A DNA stretch of 64,000 nt from Centrapalus pauciflorus (GCA_020465985.1 JAANYP010007000.1:1-64000); one strand, 5' to 3'. Shown: positions 9,379 through 22,078, counted from the stretch's first letter. The notes: generated by a model from the letters alone, not told the origin. Program-made: numbers and translations.

Positions 9379-12300
9379 TTAAGTACTAGAACCATAAAGA
9401 CTGCTACTTGCATATAGACCTGCATCTATACATACTTTTACTACCTTCTGGTACTTCCTGGCATCAGACCTCCATCCTTCATGAAAGAAGATAGGTTGAT
9501 CGTGTAGCTTCTTCAGGTCGTCCTTCGATAGGTTTATTAAGTGTAGTGGATCATACACTCTCAAAAAACTTTGTCCTGTGTATCCTCCATTACGGCTTCA
9601 GCCGTTTCATTATCGACATACCAACATTTCATGTTACGTAGAACATCTTGTGGCATCGATTTCATTGGCACCTTCTTCATACATCTCACAGGTTTGTATA
9701 TCATCCTGGCCCATGGCCTACCTGTATGAGGATCAATTCTTGACACGTCCTCGACTCTCTTCCCAGTTCTTGGCTTGAGCCTTTCAAATTTCCCTGACCG
9801 ACCCTCTTTCCTGATAATCTTTGCAATTACTTCAGCATATGGGTCGTCACCAATATTAATCAGCTCTTTCCATGCCAATTCTTTCACTTCAACCTTCGGC
9901 AATGTATTAAAAACTCTAAGCGTTCGCCTTAGGTATTGAAGACCATCTCTCCTTTTCAATATAAATAGCTGCAGTTCTTGGTCAAAGAACCAGCTTATAG
10001 TTCCTCCTGAGAGATTTCCTGAGCCTGGAACTCTCATTCTTTTCTTCGTCTTTGGCTCTGTCTTCTTTTCTTCTTTCTTGAACCACAGATTCATCAAATC
10101 AGCCCTAGATGGCTCCTTTTCTACTTCTTCAAGTTCAGAGACTTCGACCTAGGCTATTTTGATCTCATCTATATCAATCCCATTGTGATTATCTCGCACA
10201 TATAACTCCGTGAAAGGTTGTGAATTGACAATCACTTCATTGATATTATCGTCCTCATCCTCTATCACTTCGTCATCAGATCTCCAATCAACTATTTCCT
10301 CTGGTACGAATTCCCCTTCCTCCAATTCTTCTATCTCTTCCTCAAAATCAAACTCATTACTTCTTCCTCGATATCTCTCAGCGTGTCTATCATTTCGCTC
10401 TCTAATGTCCTTGAGGAACCGGCTTGACCTCCTTCACTTTCAACATTAGTCTGACTTGGCTCCCCCTGTAGTTCAGCATGATGAGCAGCAGAAAAATCTA
10501 CTGGCTCACTGTCTTTCGGTGCATTGGGATCATTGCCTTCATCATCATCTCCCCTTCTTAGCTGCTCATAATCCCTACAAGTTGTCTCCCCCTGAGCCTT
10601 TAGATTTTTCATTAATTTCTCAATAAGGGACCTCATCGTGCGGATTTCTGCTGCCTGATCTGCAACAAACGTCTTCAACTCAAGATTCTCTTGTTCAATC
10701 TTCCCAACAAATGTCTTCAACTCTACATTCTCTTTGTCAATATTTGCATTCTGCGCCTGTATCTCCCCAATAGCTTTAGTAAGCTGAAATATTTAGACTT
10801 GTTGGAAATGAACCTTGCTTCTGAGCTCAGAAAACCGTTGATTGTCAGTGAAGGTGGATGAGGTGGATGGAATGGATTGGATGGGTGTCGGAATGATTGG
10901 TGGTGGAATGGATGTTTGAACAAGTGGTGGTGGAGGTGGAATGGATGGTTGAGCTGATGGCTGAGCGGTTGGAATTTCTGGCTCAGACGCAGACGCCGAT
11001 GAAGCTCCCTTAATAAAACGATGCCTTTTGGCCCTACGCCTAGGCACCAAAGGAGTAGTATCCTCAGCCTCGAAATCCGAATCATCTGCATCTAAATCCC
11101 TCGATGCTCTTCTCTTTCTTGCTTCTTCATCAATCATCACTATCCTTGATCCATATGTGCCTATGCGAATAGACGGATCTTCTGTCTCTGTGGTTGGTGC
11201 CTCAATCTCTATCTCTTCTACTTCTTCCGACTCAGATTCAGAAGTTGTCACAGCTTGACCTGCTTCCTCAGGCATATATTCCTCTATCTGTAGAAAAATA
11301 TCTTCTTCCCCAGTTGGAGGTTCCAAAATATTTCCAACGAGCTCAAAAGTAATCTCCTCATTTGCATGCGGCCCTTGTGCCCATATTTCTTCCAATGTTT
11401 CCACCCATGGATCAGTTACGGGGGCTACACTTGAAGGACCAGCTTCTTCTAGCTCTTGCACTCTGCTCGTTGAAGGCCTAGTAGCCTGAGTCTGTCTAAC
11501 TGACGGTCTATGCCTCCTCCTTTGTTGTTGTTGAGGCCTAGACTGTTGCTGTTGTTGTTGCGGCTGTTGCTGTACATGAACTTCCCTGGCCCAGTTGGCA
11601 CCTTCAGGGGCTTGATAATCTGGATTAACCACTACACCAAAAAGTGGTGCCTCCACTGGTCTAGCCAAAACACCCCTGTGGGCTTGACAATCAGCAAAAA
11701 TCCTTTTGTCGATCACTGCTACGCTTTGTATCTCTGGTAATTGCGGCAGATTCGGCAAGAAATGTCGGATCAACATCATCACGAACCTTGGGTACAACAA
11801 AAATCTTTCTCTTGCAGGAGCTGTTATTTGGTGAACAAACTCCGCAAAGAACATTTCCGAATAGCTGAACCTCTGATTGTAGACTAACGCGATCATTGCC
11901 GACTAAATCTTCGACATCAAAACCTGCTTTCTTTGTAGCGAAGCACACCATGAAGACGTGTGCAAGATATCTCCACTTCCCGATCAGCCCGCTCTTCATA
12001 TATGATGATTTTGCCACGTCAAGTCTATAACCCATTCTTATGAACGCAGCTTGCCTAACTTCCAATGGAAAGTCTATCGGCCCAGCTTCTTGCTCTGAAG
12101 AACCCAACTGCAAAACCCGGCGTAGTACATCTGCTGAGAACATGAGAGGTTGTCCAGCGATCCTGGTCCTCAATACTGTCAGAGTAACAGTACAATCGAC
12201 CTACAGATGGTCCCAAAATTCACGAACATACGACAGCACTATCTGGACGTTATGCGAAAGGGCATAAGAAACCCTCAAAGCGGCCATAAAATCCACCATC

Positions 12301-12383
12301 TGGCGGAATGCCTGAGCTTCAGGCAGCTCACGGTCTGGAGAAATGACCATATTGTGCTTTTGAACAAACACTTTATCTGCCAT
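9379..12383 (-). pseudogene. C: envelope-like gene, about 1000 codons, broken
   Basis: Starts at ATG 12383 (MADKVFVQKHNMVISP), just after a splice-acceptor-like tract. Order: an N-terminal domain of ~350 residues (QMVDF, REFWDHL, YPRFVMMLI); a Gln-rich run (~11500-11570); acidic and Ser-rich segments; a basic cluster PRRRAKRHRF (~11030) like a nuclear localisation signal; a Pro-rich stretch (~10880-10960); a coiled coil (10790-10590); and a conserved C-terminal domain (SGGTISWFFD to the end at 9379). Lesions: TAG near 12203, frameshifts near 11890, 10795, 10350 and 10100, and a break near 9560. No signal peptide or membrane span is visible. Function unknown; sireviruses carry such genes after pol. 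Confidence 0.82.
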
Positions 12384-12598
12384 ATCTGCACAATAAGAAT
12401 ATAATATATTAGAATGATCAATAATCAAAATAAACTTGTTTAAATTCAAATTTGTTTTATTTTGAGCTTATGTAAGTTCAAAATGCAACATATATGAATT
12501 TCTACAAGTTTGGTTTAAAAATTTGTCAAATATTTCGATTTTAAAGGTAAATTCAAATGACATATTCGAAACAACCCTCATTTCGAGTTTATTGGCTT

Positions 12599-12624
12599 TT
12601 TCGAGTTTAGTGACAAACTCGAAA
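12599..12624 (-). other. C: hairpin upstream of envelope-like gene
   Basis: A perfect 10-bp stem (TTTCGAGTTT / AAACTCGAAA) with a 6-base loop, GTCACT in the sense direction. The homologous hairpin in K is at 55531-55558, with a compensatory pair change. Confidence 0.6.
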
Positions 12625-13800
12625 CCACAATCAAATTCGAAGCCACGATCAAACTCGAATATGTCGGTATGTTAAAAAACAAAACTTCAAGATTTCAACC
12701 ATTTTAGACTTAGAAAATTACATCCATTAGTCCTAATAGGTTCTAATCGAAGATATTTGTCACTATTTTGATGTTTCACCGGTTCAAACTTTGTTATTTT
12801 GAATTACAAAGTTCACACCACTAAAACCTCAAAATCGGTTGATTTTGGCTCAAATTGAGTCTAAAACATCCTAAATCTTGTACAATGATGTTGATGATAC
12901 CTAGATTTATTAGGATTCTCCAACACAAACGGACAAAAACTCGAATAAGAGTGCAAAACTCGAAACGACAAAGTCGAAGCAGTAAACTCGAATTCTCTCT
13001 GGATAAACTCGAATTCTCTCTGGAGAAACTCGAAGCACTAAAGTCGATGGTAGGTGAATAATGAATGTCACTGTTGACCTATTTATACTAACCACCTTCG
13101 AGTTTGTGACCTATTTCGAATTTACTGTCAAATTCGAATATACATTCGATTTTGGCTTAAACTCGAATTTAACTTTAAAATTTTGAAAATATTTGAATTA
13201 AATTCAACTTTTTCAACTTTTCCAACTTTTTCGTGTAACGGAATAAACTATGCAAAATCATTTACCCTAAGCACAAGATTTTCACGCAGTGTTTATTTTA
13301 TTCAACTAAGAATGCACCCTCAGTAATTTTGACCTTTTTTCTAAATAAATGTAAAAATTAAAATTTAAAAAAATAAAATTAAAAATAAAATTAAATGAAG
13401 TATAATAAAATAGAATAAAATAAGTTAAAGTTAAAATTTTGAACAAAAATTTAACTTAGACTAATCTACATTAATTTTAAAATTTACAACCTATACTTAA
13501 CACTTAACAGAATAATTTTGACGAGTATAGTCAAAGAAAGGTTCAATCAGATAGCGGTGTCAAATACACACTTTCAGTATTCAAACTTTCACACTTAGGA
13601 ATTTTTGATTCCTTTGATTGTTTGTCGTGACATACATTTCTAGTCGATTGTTGGTATTATTTTCTCTTTAAACATGTTACACTTCGGAATATCCCTTGGC
13701 CTTTTTATTTATCAAGAAATTACCTTACGTGACTCATACTTAGACATACTTTTATGATCAAGGCATACACACAATTATTGGTATTGCAAACTTTCTTTAA

Positions 13801-13999
13801 AAGGCAAACCTCGGACACATGTCTTTATTTACATACAACAAAGTGTCTTAGTTTGTCTTAAGGTTTATTTTTAAAGCTAGCAAGACAGCGGTGACAGGTC
13901 TGTACTGACATACAACAAAGGGACTTATCTTGCTAACTCGAGTCAAACCAGAGGCAACAGGTCTGTACTTACGTACAACAGAGTTACTTGTTTTGACTC
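13801..13999 (-). ncRNA. C: array of three structured stem-loops (candidate RNA element)
   Basis: On the sense (minus) strand SL1 is 13999-13940, SL2 13935-13878 and SL3 13859-13801. SL1 is identical to that of K. SL2 keeps the outer TAGCAAGA/TCTTGCTA stem, and its apical stem has a G-T closing pair with loop GTCA. SL3 keeps the outer stem and the GACAC/GTGTC middle stem but has one apical mismatch. The same three units occur in K in the same order. No known RNA family is recognised. Confidence 0.6.
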
Positions 14000-14126
14000 T
14001 TAACTCAGTATGATTTCTCTATTCTTTCCATTTCTTTAAGATGTATCTGATGTTGCTATACATCCCCAGAAAGTTTGCATACCTCCTTTAGAATCAATGT
14101 CTTTATGTCCCTAACATAAAAATTAA

Positions 14127-14138
14127 GACCAATTGGTC
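14127..14138. other. C: 12-bp palindrome GACCAATTGGTC
   Basis: A perfect palindrome in the spacer, retained at the homologous place in K (54048-54059). Confidence 0.55.
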
Positions 14139-14543
14139 ATACATCTAAGTTAGTGACACGTCTGACTTTTTCTTGAATATTTTATTACCCTTGAGACTCC
14201 CTATATGTATTATGCCTACCAACATATCAAACTGGATAATGTATAACACTTAGGATTTTAGGTGCATTATGTGTGAAAGTTAAACACTTAGAGATTGTAA
14301 AGACTGTGCTAATTTTCGTCACTTTGAACCTATGTATCTAAGACTTAACTCATTTTCTGATATTCTCTTTTTTTTGAACTTTTTATGGTTTTCTCTCTTT
14401 TTTCTTTTGTTTTTCATAAATAAGGGAAAGAAAATAAAGTAACCTACTTACAATAAAAGGAAAATATCCTAGGCTACTAAACTTAATTTAAAAAGAAAGA
14501 AATGCTACTGCTATAAAAGGAAATAAACTCTACTAAGGTCAAC

Positions 14544-16828
14544 TCACTCTGGATTACGCATTCCGTTTAGTTGAATCAAATACTCAAAACGTGACTTATC
14601 ATAAACTTTGGTAAATAAATCTGCATTATTATCATCTGTTGCCACTTTTACCAGCTTGATTAAGTTCTTTTCAGCACAATCACGTATAAAATGATGTCTT
14701 ATGTCTATGTGCTTGGTTTTATTATGTTTAACTGGATTATTAATTATTACAATTGTTGACTTGTTATCTATCCTAATAGGAGTATGAGTATAATTCAAAC
14801 AGTAATCCCGCAATTGTTGTTGTATCCACAGAACCTGTGAACAGCAACTACCAGCAGCAACATATTCGGCCTCGCATGTTGACACGGCCACCGAAGTCTA
14901 TTTCTTGCATTGCCAGGAAACGAGTCTCCCTCCTAGGAACTGACACCCTCCAGTTGTTGACTTGCGCGTCAAGCTGCATCCTCCGTAGTCGGAATCCGTG
15001 AACGCCTCCAATTCCAGATCGCCCTCCGCGTGATACCAAAGTCCCAGCTTCGGTTTCCACTTGAGGTATCGTAGAATCCGCTTCACAGCTTTCATGTGCA
15101 TCTCTTTCGGATTAGCTTGAAACCTAGCACAAATACTAATAGCAAACATTATATCAGGCCTAGAAGCAGTTAAATACATAAGTGACCCAATCATGGCCCG
15201 ATATAACGTCGGATCCACATCGGTATCACTTTCTGTACCCGGTCCGAGATTGTGATTCACTTGAATCGGCATGCTGAAGTGACCTGTCAGCTTGGTTCCT
15301 TCCATCCCGAAGCGCTCTAAGATGTCGTAGACATACTTCGTCTGATAAATAAACATGCCATCCTTTCTCTGTTCGACTTGCAAACCCAGAAAGAAGTTTC
15401 TCACCCATCGCACTCATCTCAAATTTTGACTTCACCTTTTCAAAATCTGTGCACATCTGCTCGTCTGATGATCCAAAAATGATATCATCGACGTACACTT
15501 GTACCATGATGAGATGTTCACCTTTTCGCTTCACAAACAGCGTACTATCTATTCTCCCTCTTTCAAACCCGTTGTCTAAAAGATGATTACATAGAGTCTC
15601 GTACCACGCCCTCGGTGCTTGATGCAATCCATACAAAGCCTTATCTAACCGATATACTCTGTCTGGATATTTCGGATCTGTAAACCCGGGCGGCTGTTCC
15701 ACATACACCAGTTCCTTCACTTTCCCATAAAGGAAAGCACTCTTAACATCTAGCTGATAAACCTTAAAACCCTTGAAGGAAGCAAAAGCCAGAAACAAAC
15801 GGATTGCTTCAAGCCTTGCCACTGGCGCGAACACTTCATTGTAATCGATTCCTTCCTCTTGGTTGAAACCATTTACCACCAGTCTTGCTTTGTTGCGAGT
15901 GACTATACCCCGATCATCTCTTTTGCACTTAAAAACCCATTTAGTTCCTATTGCTATTTCTCCTCGAGGTAACGAAACAAACTCCCACACTTCTAGTTTC
16001 CAAAACTGTGATAGTTCTTCCTGCATCGCTTCAACCCAAGAGTTGTCTTTTAGTGCCATTTGCACATTTTTCGGCTCTACTTGCGAGATGAAACATGAAT
16101 AGAGGCAGGTATGAAAGGTCTCGGAGTCATTTATGATCGACAACAACACTGTGTTGTTATTTAAACTATTCCTAGTCCTCACACCAGCATTAGGACTTCC
16201 TATGATACTTTCAATAGGATGATTCTTGTTGATCCTAGAGGTCTCTATCTCGTCAACTCTCAGATTATCTCCCACATTTGATCCTATCTCTCCTAACGGG
16301 GGAACGACTTCAGACTCCACATTTTCTCCTCATGGACACTGTATTCAGAGGCTGAATTTGTAGTCTGATTTTCGTTTGTAGGCACTTCAGAATCATTTTC
16401 TTCTGGAGATCTATCTGCAGTTGATATAGGCTCGGATGTTGATTGAAAAGAGGTCCTCGAAAAACTATGACCCTCGTCATTCAGATTTAATGACGACATG
16501 TCCTTTTCGATTGTACCTGCACTTTCATCCAAAGGAATGTTAAATGACTCAAACAATTTGTCATAATCAAATATCCATTCCGGACCAGTTTGGGGTTCAT
16601 GTGTATAACTTGTGACTTCAGTGTTATACACAATCTCTACTGTACCATTTGATTAAAAACCCTTTTATTTGGTGAATTCGGCACATAACGTAGGAAGTAT
16701 CCTTCGTCAGCCTTTTCACCAAACTTTGGTTGATGTTTTGTTTTCATTAAAGTACATGGTACCCCAAAAGGTTCAAAGCCAGTTAAATTTGGTGGCCTTT
16801 TATTCAAAATTTCTAGTTTTTGTTTTTA
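14544..16828 (-). pseudogene. C: pol C-terminal part (integrase end, RT, RNase H)
   Basis: Minus-strand pieces follow the K pol in order. First is the integrase C-terminus and linker (16631-16300). Then comes reverse transcriptase with WVFKCKRDDRG, KSAFLYGKV and the catalytic YVDDIIFGS (~15470-15500). Then RNase H with SDYGGCSLTRKSTTGG and AEYVAAGSCC (15000-14840), ending with FEYLIQLNGMRNPE at 14544. Frameshifts lie near 15400 and 14895. The homology to K is lost at ~16807-16828. The enzyme would copy genomic RNA into DNA; this copy cannot be made whole. Confidence 0.88.
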
Positions 16829-16831
16829 AGT

Positions 16832-17378
16832 TGTTTCTTTAAATGTGTTTATGAATATATAAAAACATCATAAAAGTGTTAATATTATGAAAACAAGTAA
16901 TATATATGTGTTTTATAACTTGTATACAAGTAGTCTTTGAATAAACAACAAGAATCATAAGTTATTTCAAGTTTATAAACTGCGGATTTTCGGCAGAAAA
17001 TTTATATAAACTTTGAAAAATCATAACTAATTCATAACTTAACGAAATGAGTTGATTCTTGTCTCAAAAGTTAGATCTATGTCTTAACTATAGATCTGGA
17101 AGTTTTCATAATTTATTTTGGAGTTTAAGACCTCCAGAAATTATTTGGGAAACCGGAAGTTTGAGTATAGCTCAAATATGGCCAACATAGGGTTTTCAAC
17201 AAGCTTTTTCCCTAACCTAAACATCTCGAAAAATTGCCGTTCTTGATTCTAAAAATCCTTTGTATATAGTAGTTTAGTTTCCTAGAAAACCAAAGCCTAA
17301 AATGTTTTGGAGCTTGGTCAAAAATAGCCGCAAAGTAGGCCGAAAAACCTCCGAAAAAGCTTGAAAATTATTTATATA

Positions 17379-17441
<63 letters not shown>

Positions 17442-18412
17442 TATATAAACTTGACGTTTTAAGCGGGATTTATTTATAAACTTGTAATGTTGGGTGATTT
17501 AAGACATAAAAATCTATAAATATATATAGTATCATATATTAGAGATACTAAGTCGCTATTATCATTTAGGGCTCGATTAATCTCGCTCGGTGCACCATCC
17601 ATCAACTTACGAAAAATTACACTTTTCGCTCGTTTTTGCCATCACGTGTTCGGTGAGTCCTCATAGCCCCTATTTTCACAATGTTATGTTTTGGGGTTGA
17701 AATACATGCTTCGTTTTTATATGGACACGAAAACACCTTCATTTCTATTATGTAAAACGTGGTTCCATCCGCCCTTATATCATGAACCGTTAATTGCATT
17801 TATTTGTAAGCGTGAATATATTGTGGATAGATCTATCGGGAGTCATGTCCTCCATTCGGGTTAGTTCGGGTCGGCTAACATCGAGTGCATATATATTTAA
17901 CACACGGTATTACGTATGGGAATACCGCATAGGGCAAATTCATTTTAATTAAGCTTCGGTTGCATGATGGTTTATATGTAATACATAACATGAAATTTAT
18001 GATTTTATAAATTCAAACTCTACTATTGCTGTCCATACAAGTCAGATTTACGTGTAAACCTATGAGCTCACCAACAATTTTTGTTGACGTATTCTAGCGT
18101 GTATTTTCAGTAAATTAAGGCAAGTGTGCCTTCGGACGTATTTACTTTCAAGCTTCCGCATCCATGGAGTCGCATGCATATTCAAAATTAGCGGAGATTT
18201 AGCTGCATTATTTTGGATATTTTAAATATGTAATTAAATCTCTGTATTATGCGAACTTCTTTTCTTCGTACCAGTCTATGTAAAACATTGCTATATTTTA
18301 AAGTTTTACCGATGTATTTTAAAAACGTCCATATAGTGGTCGTTCGTTATGATTATGGTTATGCTTCCGCGACGTCGCGCTTCGTTGCCAACCGGGGTAA
18401 CGGGGTGTGACA
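16832..18412 (+). repeat. D: Ty3/gypsy LTR (start approximate)
   Basis: The right end is clear: ...CGGGGTGTGACA followed three bases later by TTGGTATCAGAGCC and then a gypsy gag. The left end is placed at TGTTTCTTTAAATG (16832), where homology of C to K stops; a true start a little before or after is possible. The region is AT-rich, non-coding and contains a (TA)n tract. A length of ~1.58 kb fits plant gypsy chromovirus LTRs. Confidence 0.7.
17384..17447. repeat. (TA)n microsatellite inside the D LTR
   Basis: About 26 uninterrupted TA units to 17435, then a single C and a further short TA run. Likely expanded by slippage. Confidence 0.95.
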
Positions 18413-18415
18413 GAT

Positions 18416-18428
18416 TGGTATCAGAGCC
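18416..18428 (+). other. D: primer-binding site
   Basis: TGGTATCAGAGCC (with a preceding T), three bases after the LTR end; complementary to initiator methionine tRNA. Confidence 0.85.
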
Positions 18429-18520
18429 ATAGTTATAGTGAAGTAGGTTGCATTAGTACCCTAGATTATAACTGCACTTAAGTTTTACTAAGTATTTTTT
18501 AACTAACTAAAGGACTATGC

Positions 18521-19322
18521 ATGGACCTTGATAGCAGAAAACAAGTCCCACCAAGAGATAATCATTTTGTCCGACTCAGAAGAGGAGTATACCCTTACCA
18601 GCCCATACAATCCGTAAGTGTTTTCTGAGGAGGACCCGATCGAGGAGGAAGACCCCTCGGAGGACGAGGATCCAATTGAAGAATCAGACAAAGAATAACT
18701 GATGGAAGAGGACAACGCCAAGATAGATCCACCATCCCCTCTGATCCCCGCCCGCACCCCATACCACCCAGCGGTGCCATCATTCAAGTCGTACCGTCCC
18801 TACCCTAATGGCCCAAAGATTATGTATACACCCGTAAGAGGGTGATCACACCGAGGCGGGAGTCTATTCCCATCCCGACTCCTCAACCAAATCCCCCACC
18901 ACAGCAACGACAGGCAAACGCCCGAAGATGGGTCTGGATGCCCAAGACTCTCCGTGAGTGGAGACAAGAGGAAGGAATCCCTTCCCAATTTGTGGTCGGA
19001 GGACCATCCTCCGGACCGATCCCACCGCTCACCCAGGAGACGGCCGACCAGACCGTACCTCTGCGGGTAGCAAGGTCTTCACGACATGACCTCCAAATCC
19101 GGTTACATAACCAGGATATTGGAGAATAGACTGCCCGTTTGGAGCGGGAGGAGATTCAGAACTTCAACTTATATTAGGTTAACCAGCATGCCTCACCATC
19201 CAACAGGATGGCCTGGATGAGCTTCGACAGCGACTAGCCGAAAGCGAGGCTCGGAATGAGGAGCTGACTCAGCGCCTCAACGCGTTGGAGAAGGGAGAGA
19301 CTCTTGATCACTCCAATACTTA
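18521..19322 (+). pseudogene. D: degraded upstream ORF with acidic and coiled-coil parts
   Basis: In changing frames the sequence encodes an acidic stretch (SEEDPIEEEDPSEDEDP, 18620-18700), a Pro-rich segment (18720-18920), and a piece rich in Arg, Glu and Leu (RLEREEIQNF, 19137-19170; then DELRQRLAESEARNEELTQRL in part, 19210-19290) that would form a coiled coil. Stops interrupt every frame. Plant gypsy elements of this type often have such a region before the gag core. No enzymatic domain is seen. It precedes gag by ~230 bases of AT-rich sequence (19323-19553) in which I see nothing else. Confidence 0.55.
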
Positions 19323-19553
19323 GTACCCTTTACCTATCTTTGCAATATTAGGAAAAGTATTATGTAATAGTGTAGGATAAAAATTTTTGGGTAATAACCC
19401 GCCCCATTGTAATGAAGTCATGAATGATTAATGAATATTGCAGGTTATTTATGAAATTGTGTTTGATGATTATAGTATTTTGCCTTAAGAAAAACTTAAA
19501 TGTTTAAGATTCAACATCTTACACTATGCTCTTTTCTTTAAACTTTAAGATAA

Positions 19554-20180
19554 TGCCGCCAAGAAGAGCCATGAACGCTGCAGAAATCGAGGAATTAGTC
19601 GCATAAAGAGTGGCCGCCGCTATAGCCACTTACGAAACCAACCGAAACAGTTCTGCTAACGGAGAAGGTGGTGCTAGCCGCACCACGGGAGGTACTGAAA
19701 CCCACCCAAAGGGTTGCGGAATCAAGGGGTTTTTGATTTGCAAGCCTCGATACTTTAACGGAACTGAAGGAGCCATCGGATTGGTAAGATGGTTCGAGAA
19801 ATTGGAATCTGTCTTCCGTGTTAGCGTATGTGTCGAAGGAGACAAGGTTGAATTCGCCACCCACACTCTGCAAGATAGCGCCTTAACATGGTGGAACTCG
19901 TATACCCAGTCTGTGGGGATTAATGCAGCTTACCAACTCGCCTGGACCGAGTTAAAGCAAATGATGACCGACGAGTATTGCCCAAGAAATGAACTACAGA
20001 AGATGGAGTCAGAGATTTGGAATCTGGCTATGAAAGGGACGGATGTAGCTGGGTACACCAACCGATTCCACGAACTAAGTATTCTGTGCCCTCAAATGGT
20101 GACCCCTGAATACAAGAAAATTGAGCGTTACATTTGGGGACTCGCTGCTTCCTACCCAACTACCATTTAGGACGTTGGTA
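19554..20180 (+). pseudogene. D: Ty3/gypsy gag, truncated
   Basis: Starts MPPRRAMNAAEIEELVA at 19554, with a TAA in place of a codon at 19603-19605. It then continues open through the retrotransposon gag domain: FLICKPRYFNGTEGAIGLVRWFEKLE, LTWWNSY, YCPRNELQKMESEIWNL, GYTNRFHELSILCP and YIWGLA. After YIWGLA a short segment appears deleted, then TTI, a TAG (20168-20170) and D. At about 20180 the sequence changes to envelope-like coding of B. No zinc knuckle or pol of D remains. Confidence 0.85.
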
Positions 20181-20302
20181 GTTGCCAATCCCCCAACATC
20201 TTTTGCAACACATGGCAACACATCCGAATCAGAATCAGATTCAAGTTCTGACGAAGTTTTATGGGAAGTTGCCAATCCCCCAACATCTTTTGCAACACAT
20301 GG
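20180..20302 (+). repeat. In-frame 87-bp direct duplication at the D/B junction
   Basis: The block AGTTGCCAATCCCCCAACAT plus the following 16 bases occurs at 20180 and again at 20267, 87 bases (29 codons) apart, so the second copy keeps the frame. The first copy starts exactly where gypsy homology ends. Confidence 0.85.
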
Positions 20303-22052
20303 CTATAGGCTATTTGCGAGCCGACGGAAAATGAATCGTCCTGCTCTCAGAGACGAAGATGAAGGAGATGAAGACTTTGTTTTGGAAGAAGAAACGTTGA
20401 TCACAAGGCAGCAAAGAGCCAAGCGCCAACGTATAACTCAAGAAGCTCCATCCACTTCAACTGTCGCTTCGTCTGCCATAATTGCCATTCCATCCACATC
20501 AATAGCAGTTCCAACTAATTCAACCACAGGTGCCACTACTTCATCAACATCTACTCCATCCGACAACCAAAGCTTCTCATAATTAAAAGCTATGGTTGAT
20601 TTCCAAACAGTCCAACTCTTTCAGCTATCGACAGCGGTAAATGAGCTACAGCAGCACAATACACAGCTTGATCTAGACAATACGGAACTGCGTAAGACTG
20701 CAGCAGATCAAAAGGTACAGATAGCAACTCTTATGTCCCTCCTGGAGCAGATTTTGAAAGATCGTGTTGCTCAGGGGGAGAATAGCTGTAAGGGTGATGA
20801 GTTAAGGGGGAGCCATAGAGACGATGTAGGAGGTGACCCTGACGTTCAACAGAAAGACAGTGAGCTAGCAGATCTTTCACATGAGACTACTCAACAAGCT
20901 GAGGTTCAGGAAAAGCCTGGATCATCAGTCTCAGGAGACGGGCAGGGAAAAGGCAAGGCTCATGAAGCATCAGAGTTTATGGAACAACAATTGATAGGAG
21001 CCTTGGCCGAATTGGATGATAAGGAAGTAATGTTTGACTTTGAAAAAGGCTTGGATCTGGAAGGTCTTGAAAAAGGAGAGTTTGTGCCAAAAGAAGTTCC
21101 AGATTGGAAGTCGGATGATGAAGTTTTGATGGATGAAGAAGATGAAGTTGATGACAAAAAAGATTTATGACCTTTTTGTAAATATAGACCCGAAGCAACT
21201 GGTTACTGAGCAATATGTAAATATAGACCAGAATCCGATAGATCTAGACGTGCTGTAGTCAACACTTAATGATGAATCGGATGATGATGTATCTCAAGTG
21301 CCAGATAGGGAGCTCACAATTGAAGAAAAGAGAAAACTATGGTACAGAACGGAAGAAAAGAAAAAGGATTTGGATTTGAAAGATAAAATGATAATGTCAA
21401 GTCCTGGAAAATTGTCTGGAAGCATACTCAGCTGGTTCTATGATAGAGTACATCAGCTTTTCATCATTAAAAGAAAGGATGGGCTTCAATATCTAAGGAG
21501 AAGGCTGAAGAACTTCAATTCCTTGCCCAAGTGTGAGATAAAGGCTTTAGCATGGAAGGAGCTTGTCAACATCAGAGACGATCCATACGCTGAAATCGTT
21601 GCTAAAATCATTTAAGGGAAGGAAGGTTTAGGAAGTTTGAAAGAATTAATCCGAGAATAGGGAAGAGAGTAATGGACCATACAAGGATAGATCCTCTAAC
21701 TTGCAGGCCTTGGATGAAAATGTATTACAAGCCGGTTAGATGCCTAAAGAAAGTGCCACTAAAGCGTATGGCACAAGATGTTTTGAATAATCTGATGTGG
21801 TGGTACGTTGATAGTGATACTAGTGAGGCTATTATGGAAGATCTAGAAGAACAAGTAATTTTGAGAGTATATGATCCCCTGCACCTAGTCAACGTGTCTA
21901 CAGATGATTTGCTTAAGCTTCATGGTCAGGAAATCTCTTTTGATGAGCATTTGAGATCTGAAGGCAGGAAGTATCAGAATGTTGTAAAGGTTTGTGTAGA
22001 GCAGGGACTTCATGTAGGTTGTGTTTTGAATAAGCCTAGTTCCGTAGACTAA
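20180..22052 (+). pseudogene. B: envelope-like gene, C-terminal two thirds
   Basis: It begins abruptly at the D junction. Order: Ser/acidic run (SESESDSSSDE), basic cluster RQQRAKRQRI (20408-20437), Ser/Thr-rich stretch, a TAA at 20580-20582, and a coiled coil (LSTAVNELQQHNTQLDLDN onward, 20620-20770). An acidic segment follows, then a C-terminal domain with LSGSILSWFYDR, WKELVNIRDDPYAE, RPWMKMYYKPVRC and LRVYDPLHLVNVS, ending at TAG/TAA near 22052. Frameshifts lie near 21180 and 21620. It matches C (10097-9379) and K (63890 onward). The N-terminal domain is missing. Function unknown. Confidence 0.83.
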
Positions 22053-22078
22053 TGAATATCTTCATAGAAGCTATCGTC

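Larger units (their letters stand above)
12384..14543 (-). other. C: pol-to-envelope spacer, conserved with K
   Basis: About 2.1 kb without coding capacity, aligning throughout to 53637-55772 of K. In minus-strand order it holds a 12-bp palindrome (14127-14138), three stem-loops (13999-13801), an AT-rich stretch (13320-13500) and a zone rich in TTCGAA/CTCGAG-type hexamers (13200-12550), including a hairpin at 12599-12624. It ends in TTCTTATTGTGCAG before the ATG. Conservation of non-coding sequence between two separate elements suggests a function in RNA. Confidence 0.7.
8715..16828 (-). mobile_element. Element C: copia retrotransposon with envelope-like gene, 5' end missing
   Basis: On the minus strand the order is integrase end/RT/RNase H (16828-14544), a ~2.1-kb spacer, an envelope-like gene (12383-9379), a polypurine tract and a 3' LTR (9337-8715). 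It is the closest relative of K in the window: coding parts, spacer and LTR all align. Gag, protease and most of the integrase are missing, and homology to K stops near 16807-16828 where sequence of D begins. C lies inside B in opposite orientation. Confidence 0.88.

Noticed and set aside
10723..11091. His/Pro-rich frame inside the C envelope-like gene
   Set aside because: Shadow of the Ser/Pro-rich coding in the true frame (10793-11896).
13801..13999. Stem-loop array considered as tRNA genes or hammerhead ribozymes
   Set aside because: No tRNA A/B boxes or cloverleaf, and the hammerhead core (CTGATGA ... GAAA) is absent.
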